From: Microthrixaceae bacterium
GTDB taxonomy: Bacteria; Actinomycetota; Acidimicrobiia; Acidimicrobiales; Poriferisodalaceae
Direction: 5' to 3'
DNA: 64,000 bases
Assembly: GCA_011523825.1 (NCBI GenBank)
Contig: WTFX01000012.1
Span: forward strand, 1 to 64,000
The notes below the pieces were generated by a model. That model had not been told where the DNA came from, searched no databases, and saw only the letters and a program-made list of their open reading frames with translations. Within the stretch, counting starts at the first letter, position 1. Each line of letters opens with the position of its first letter. The position numbers and the translations under genes were made by a program. Below, piece by piece: positions 61,340 to 64,000 of the stretch.

Positions 61340-62365
61340 GTGAGCGACTGGCTGCCGCCGGGTCTGTTCGACTATGGCGCCGAGCTGGCTGCCGAGGCTG
61401 ATCGGCGGTTGGGCGGCGGTGTGGTCGGCGATGCCACGTGCTGGATCGACATGCCCCAGCGTCTCGAATCCGCCGATGTGGCCCCTGAGCCAGTCCGCTG
61501 GGGCGACGGCGCGCTGTGCGCGGATCTCGGGCCTGACGACAACGAGACGTGGGAACGCTTCGCCGAGGTGCACCAGGGCGAGCCGGATCCTGAGATCGTT
61601 GCTGCCAGTGCGCAGGAATGGCGCCTGCCGGTCACCCCGTATCGCCGTTTGTCGCTGGTGGCTGTCGAAGCGGGCGCGCCGGCACCGGGCAGCGAGCCGA
61701 TGAGCGCGCCGTCGCACGACAGCAAGAACCTCGACGGCAAGCAGATCGTGGACCTGACCTCGATGTGGGCTGGCCCGCTGTGCACTGAGCTGCTGGGCCG
61801 GGCAGGTGCCCGGGTCCACAAGATCACCTCTGAGACACGGCCCGACGGCCTGTTGGGCACGCCGATGTACGCGGAGCTGAACGCCCACAAGACTGTCGCC
61901 GACATCGATCCGCGGTTCGCCGCAGGCCGCCACGATCTCGAAGAGCTTCTGGCGTCCGCGGACCTGCTCGTCACGTCGTTCTCGCCGAGGGCCTTGGCCA
62001 ATCTGGACCTGCTGCCGCCGCAGCTCTGTGCCCGGCACCCGCGACTGCGCACGCTGGCGATCACCGCTTTCGAACCGGATTCGCCGGAGTGCGACTGGAT
62101 CGCCTACGGCACGGGCGTGCACGCCGCCTCGGGCTTGGGCTGGCTGAACGACGAACCGCAGGCGCCCGCGTACTCCTACCCCGATCCGCTTGCGGGGCTG
62201 CTGGCGGCCCGTGTCGCAGCGGACCAGCTTGCGGGCGTCGCGCCCCAGCACACGCGCGCGTCGCTGGCGGGTGCGGTGGCACCGCTGGCTGACTGGGCAA
62301 CCTGCAGCGGCGCCGCACATGCTCCGGCTCCCCCTGCCGGGTCTGAGGGTGTCAGCCATGGCTGA
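61340..62365 (+). CDS. CaiB-like CoA-transferase-family protein, atypical
   Basis: The 341 aa protein has about 120 N-terminal residues with no clear CaiB motif, then NLDGKQIVDLTSMWAGPLC and GARVHKITSE, which match the N-terminal fold of class III CoA-transferases. The segment with the catalytic aspartate is missing: where G-Q-x-I-D would occur the sequence reads HTRASLAGAVAPLAD. It may be a non-catalytic partner or use another chemistry. GTG 61340 follows the last mini reading frame of the tandem repeats. It overlaps the next ATG by 8 bases, so it is co-translated with an enoyl-CoA hydratase. Confidence 0.72.
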   Translation: MSDWLPPGLFDYGAELAAEADRRLGGGVVGDATCWIDMPQRLESADVAPEPVRWGDGALCADLGPDDNETWERFAEVHQGEPDPEIVAASAQEWRLPVTPYRRLSLVAVEAGAPAPGSEPMSAPSHDSKNLDGKQIVDLTSMWAGPLCTELLGRAGARVHKITSETRPDGLLGTPMYAELNAHKTVADIDPRFAAGRHDLEELLASADLLVTSFSPRALANLDLLPPQLCARHPRLRTLAITAFEPDSPECDWIAYGTGVHAASGLGWLNDEPQAPAYSYPDPLAGLLAARVAADQLAGVAPQHTRASLAGAVAPLADWATCSGAAHAPAPPAGSEGVSHG

Positions 62366-63080
62366 GCGAGTCCGGCTGGTCTTCGGTCATGACGGCGTTG
62401 CGACGATCACGCTGTGTCACCCGCCGCTGAACATCTACGACCTCGAGATGCGGGACGGCCTCATCGAGGCGATCACGGCCGTGCGCGACGTGCCTGACGT
62501 GCGGTGTCTGGTGATCACCGCTGAGGGCAGGCACTTCAGCGCCGGCGCCGACCTGTCCGAGTTCGGCACCGCAGAATCGATCTTCGATGCTCGGCGGATC
62601 CGCTGGGACCGCGATCCGTGGCTCCCGCTGGTGAACCTGCCGGTGCCCACGCTGTGCGCCCTGCACGGTTACGCACTGGGCTCGGGACTGGAGATGTCGC
62701 TGCTGTGCGACCTGCGCATCGCGAGCGACGACGCGGTGCTGGGCCTGCCCGAGACCAAGCTCGGCATGCTCCCCGCCGCCGGCGGCACGCAGAGCCTCAC
62801 GGCGGCCATCGGGCCGGTGGCGGCCTTGCCGCTGGTGCTGAGCGGCCGAAATATCGACGCGGCCGAGGCCCGCCGGCTCGGCATCATCGCCGAAGTCGTG
62901 CCAACCGACGATCTCGTCAGCCGCACGGCGGAGCTGGCGGGTCAGCTCGCCCGCATCGATCAGCCGGTGGCGCGGGCACTGCGCCGCTGCCAACGCGCCG
63001 CGAATGACCTCCCGCTCAGCGACGGCTTGGCCGTCGAGCGCCGCTGGGCACGCCTCACCGCCACCGGCTCAGCCCGCTAG
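62358..63080 (+). CDS. Enoyl-CoA hydratase/isomerase family protein
   Basis: The 240 aa crotonase-fold protein has both oxyanion-hole segments (GRHFSAGADLSEFG and GYALGSGLEMSLLCDLRIA) and the LPETKLGMLPAAGGTQSL region with one catalytic glutamate. It should hydrate or isomerise an enoyl-CoA. ATG 62358 overlaps the upstream gene by 8 bases. It converges on the VOC gene with stops sharing CTAG inside a perfect 12-base palindrome (63073-63084). Confidence 0.9.
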   Translation: MAERVRLVFGHDGVATITLCHPPLNIYDLEMRDGLIEAITAVRDVPDVRCLVITAEGRHFSAGADLSEFGTAESIFDARRIRWDRDPWLPLVNLPVPTLCALHGYALGSGLEMSLLCDLRIASDDAVLGLPETKLGMLPAAGGTQSLTAAIGPVAALPLVLSGRNIDAAEARRLGIIAEVVPTDDLVSRTAELAGQLARIDQPVARALRRCQRAANDLPLSDGLAVERRWARLTATGSAR

Positions 63081-63508
63081 CGGGAGACGACGCAGAACTC
63101 CGAGCCTTCGGGGTCGGCCATGACCGTGGCCCGGAATCCGAGGTGGCCGGCGACCTCGGCGGCGGCGGGCACCAGCACGGTTGCTCCAAGCGACACGAGA
63201 CGGGCGACCTCGGCGTCCATATCGCCCGTGAACAGGTCCAGATGTGCCCGCAGCTTGGCCGTCTTGGCCTCGGGCACGCGCTGGATGGTGAGGTGGTTGA
63301 GCATCCGGCCGCCGCCTGCTTCCGACAGCGTGATGTAGGGACGCCCGTTGCCGACCCGCGTATTGAAGCCGATGGCAACCTGCCAAAAGTCGGCGGTGCG
63401 TTCCGGGTCGGCGCAGTCGATCGTCACCCCGACTGCCCGCAGCTGCGGACCAGTCTCTGTGGCGCTGTCAGACGACCTGCCAGATGTCTCGGGGGCCGAT
63501 TCGCTCAT
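63077..63508 (-). CDS. VOC-family protein
   Basis: The 143 aa protein is a single VOC domain: LRAVGVTIDCADPERTADFW starts the fold (shown as VTIDCADPERTADFW) and ADPEGSEFCVV ends it, with LNHLTIQRVPEAKTAKLRAHLDLF in between (key part NHLTIQRV). The pattern matches glyoxalase-like actinobacterial proteins of unknown substrate. ATG 63508 is chosen; a longer frame to 63616 runs into the next gene. Confidence 0.85.
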   Translation of the reverse strand: MSESAPETSGRSSDSATETGPQLRAVGVTIDCADPERTADFWQVAIGFNTRVGNGRPYITLSEAGGGRMLNHLTIQRVPEAKTAKLRAHLDLFTGDMDAEVARLVSLGATVLVPAAAEVAGHLGFRATVMADPEGSEFCVVSR

Positions 63509-63519
63509 GGCAGCGGAAA

Positions 63520-64000
63520 CTACTGCACCCGTTCGGTGCCCTCCGCGGCGGGCAACGTGGGGTCGCAGACGAAGCGGACAGCGGGGATCTCGATGTCCTC
63601 CAGTGACACCGCGCAACTCACAACCCAGTAGGGATCCAGCAGCGGCTGTCCCCAGGCGGCTGCGTTGAACGCGTCGATGCGGGCCGCCAGCCGCTCGACG
63701 CGCGACGGCTCGTGATGCGTCTCGATCTGGACGAGCCGGAGCCCCAGCGGGGTGTGTGCCAGGTTCATCGAGCCGACGTGCTGGAGATCGCCGACCGAGA
63801 GCGGATCGGGGTCGAGGGCACTCAGCTGGAGCATCGTGCCGGCGCCGTGTCGAGCCAGCGCGCCGTTATCGGTCTCGCCGGCCGGGGTGACAGTCAGATC
63901 GACGCCGTCGTAGTGACGGCGCAACGCGACATGTGCTTGCTGCGCAGGAAAGCCGAACTGGGAACGCAAGCCTGCAACGGCGTCGTCGGTGGAAGCGGCT
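63520..64000 (-). CDS. Hypothetical protein, 5' end beyond the window
   Basis: The reading frame is open to the window edge (upstream of a TTG at 63969 it still reads ASTDDAVAG), so at least 160 residues are present and the N-terminus is missing. Visible segments include GFPAQQAHVALRRHYDGVDL, LGLRLVQIETHHEPSRVERL and LDPYWVVSCAVSLEDIEIP. I do not recognise the family. It is on the same strand as the VOC gene, 11 bases upstream of it. Confidence 0.6.
   Translation of the reverse strand, partial: AASTDDAVAGLRSQFGFPAQQAHVALRRHYDGVDLTVTPAGETDNGALARHGAGTMLQLSALDPDPLSVGDLQHVGSMNLAHTPLGLRLVQIETHHEPSRVERLAARIDAFNAAAWGQPLLDPYWVVSCAVSLEDIEIPAVRFVCDPTLPAAEGTERVQ

Overview
The window is about 64 kb of dense, GC-rich DNA (third codon positions almost all G or C, frequent GTG and TTG starts, 4-base ATGA/GTGA/TTGA or TGATG couplings, no intergenic gap over about 210 bases). 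This suggests an actinobacterial, possibly Acidimicrobiia-like, aerobic heterotroph. The density of CaiB/BaiF CoA-transferases, enoyl-CoA hydratases, a phytanoyl-CoA-type dioxygenase, oxidative demethylases and an aerobic CO dehydrogenase is what is commonly reported from marine or sponge-associated lineages; that habitat is inference only. I see no rRNA, tRNA, CRISPR array, insertion sequence, prophage or recognisable transcription regulator.

Layout. 1-6.6 kb: 3' end of a single-chain acyl-CoA carboxylase, an SDR/DUF2867 protein, an MFS transporter and a divergent zinc-type alcohol dehydrogenase. 6.6-16.8 kb: a C1/methylated-amine block with a class III aminotransferase, an FMN 2-hydroxyacid oxidase, two large FAD-DAO/GcvT fusion proteins (dimethylglycine/sarcosine dehydrogenase type), an MttB-family methyltransferase and a shikimate-kinase-like protein. 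16.9-28.9 kb: mixed catabolic genes (CoA-transferase, sucrase/ferredoxin-like protein, membrane-anchored glutamate-synthase-like FMN protein, Fe(II)/2OG dioxygenase, two tandem DUF4389 membrane proteins, TPP enzyme, acyl-CoA-dehydrogenase-like flavoprotein, Ldh-family dehydrogenase, isocitrate/isopropylmalate-type dehydrogenase).

29.0-39.4 kb holds the centrepiece: a form I aerobic (Mo-Cu) carbon monoxide dehydrogenase locus made of two convergent operons. The plus-strand operon reads small protein-coxM-coxS-coxL-XdhC/YHS fusion-coxG-five short single-helix membrane proteins. The minus-strand operon reads small protein-coxD-coxE-97 aa protein-149 aa protein. The large subunit carries the AYRCSFR active-site loop of true CO dehydrogenases. 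The operons meet at a 152 bp inverted-repeat structure. A second molybdoenzyme (DMSO-reductase superfamily) with an MFS transporter follows.

43-64 kb: alcohol dehydrogenase, SDR, DHA2 exporter, epoxide-hydrolase-like protein, a short defence-like islet (antitoxin without a toxin, small protein, PD-(D/E)XK-like protein), then more acyl-CoA metabolism, a dodecin beside a divergent dodecin-fusion protein, a fused double CaiB protein, a D-aminoacylase-like amidohydrolase and a final enoyl-CoA hydratase/CaiB-like cluster preceded by three 35 bp tandem repeats.

Besides the CO dehydrogenase accessory genes, the most unusual signal is structural: several genes have their own 3' terminus, including the stop codon, duplicated immediately downstream (near 2.3, 24.8, 46.7, 50.6 and 61.2 kb).
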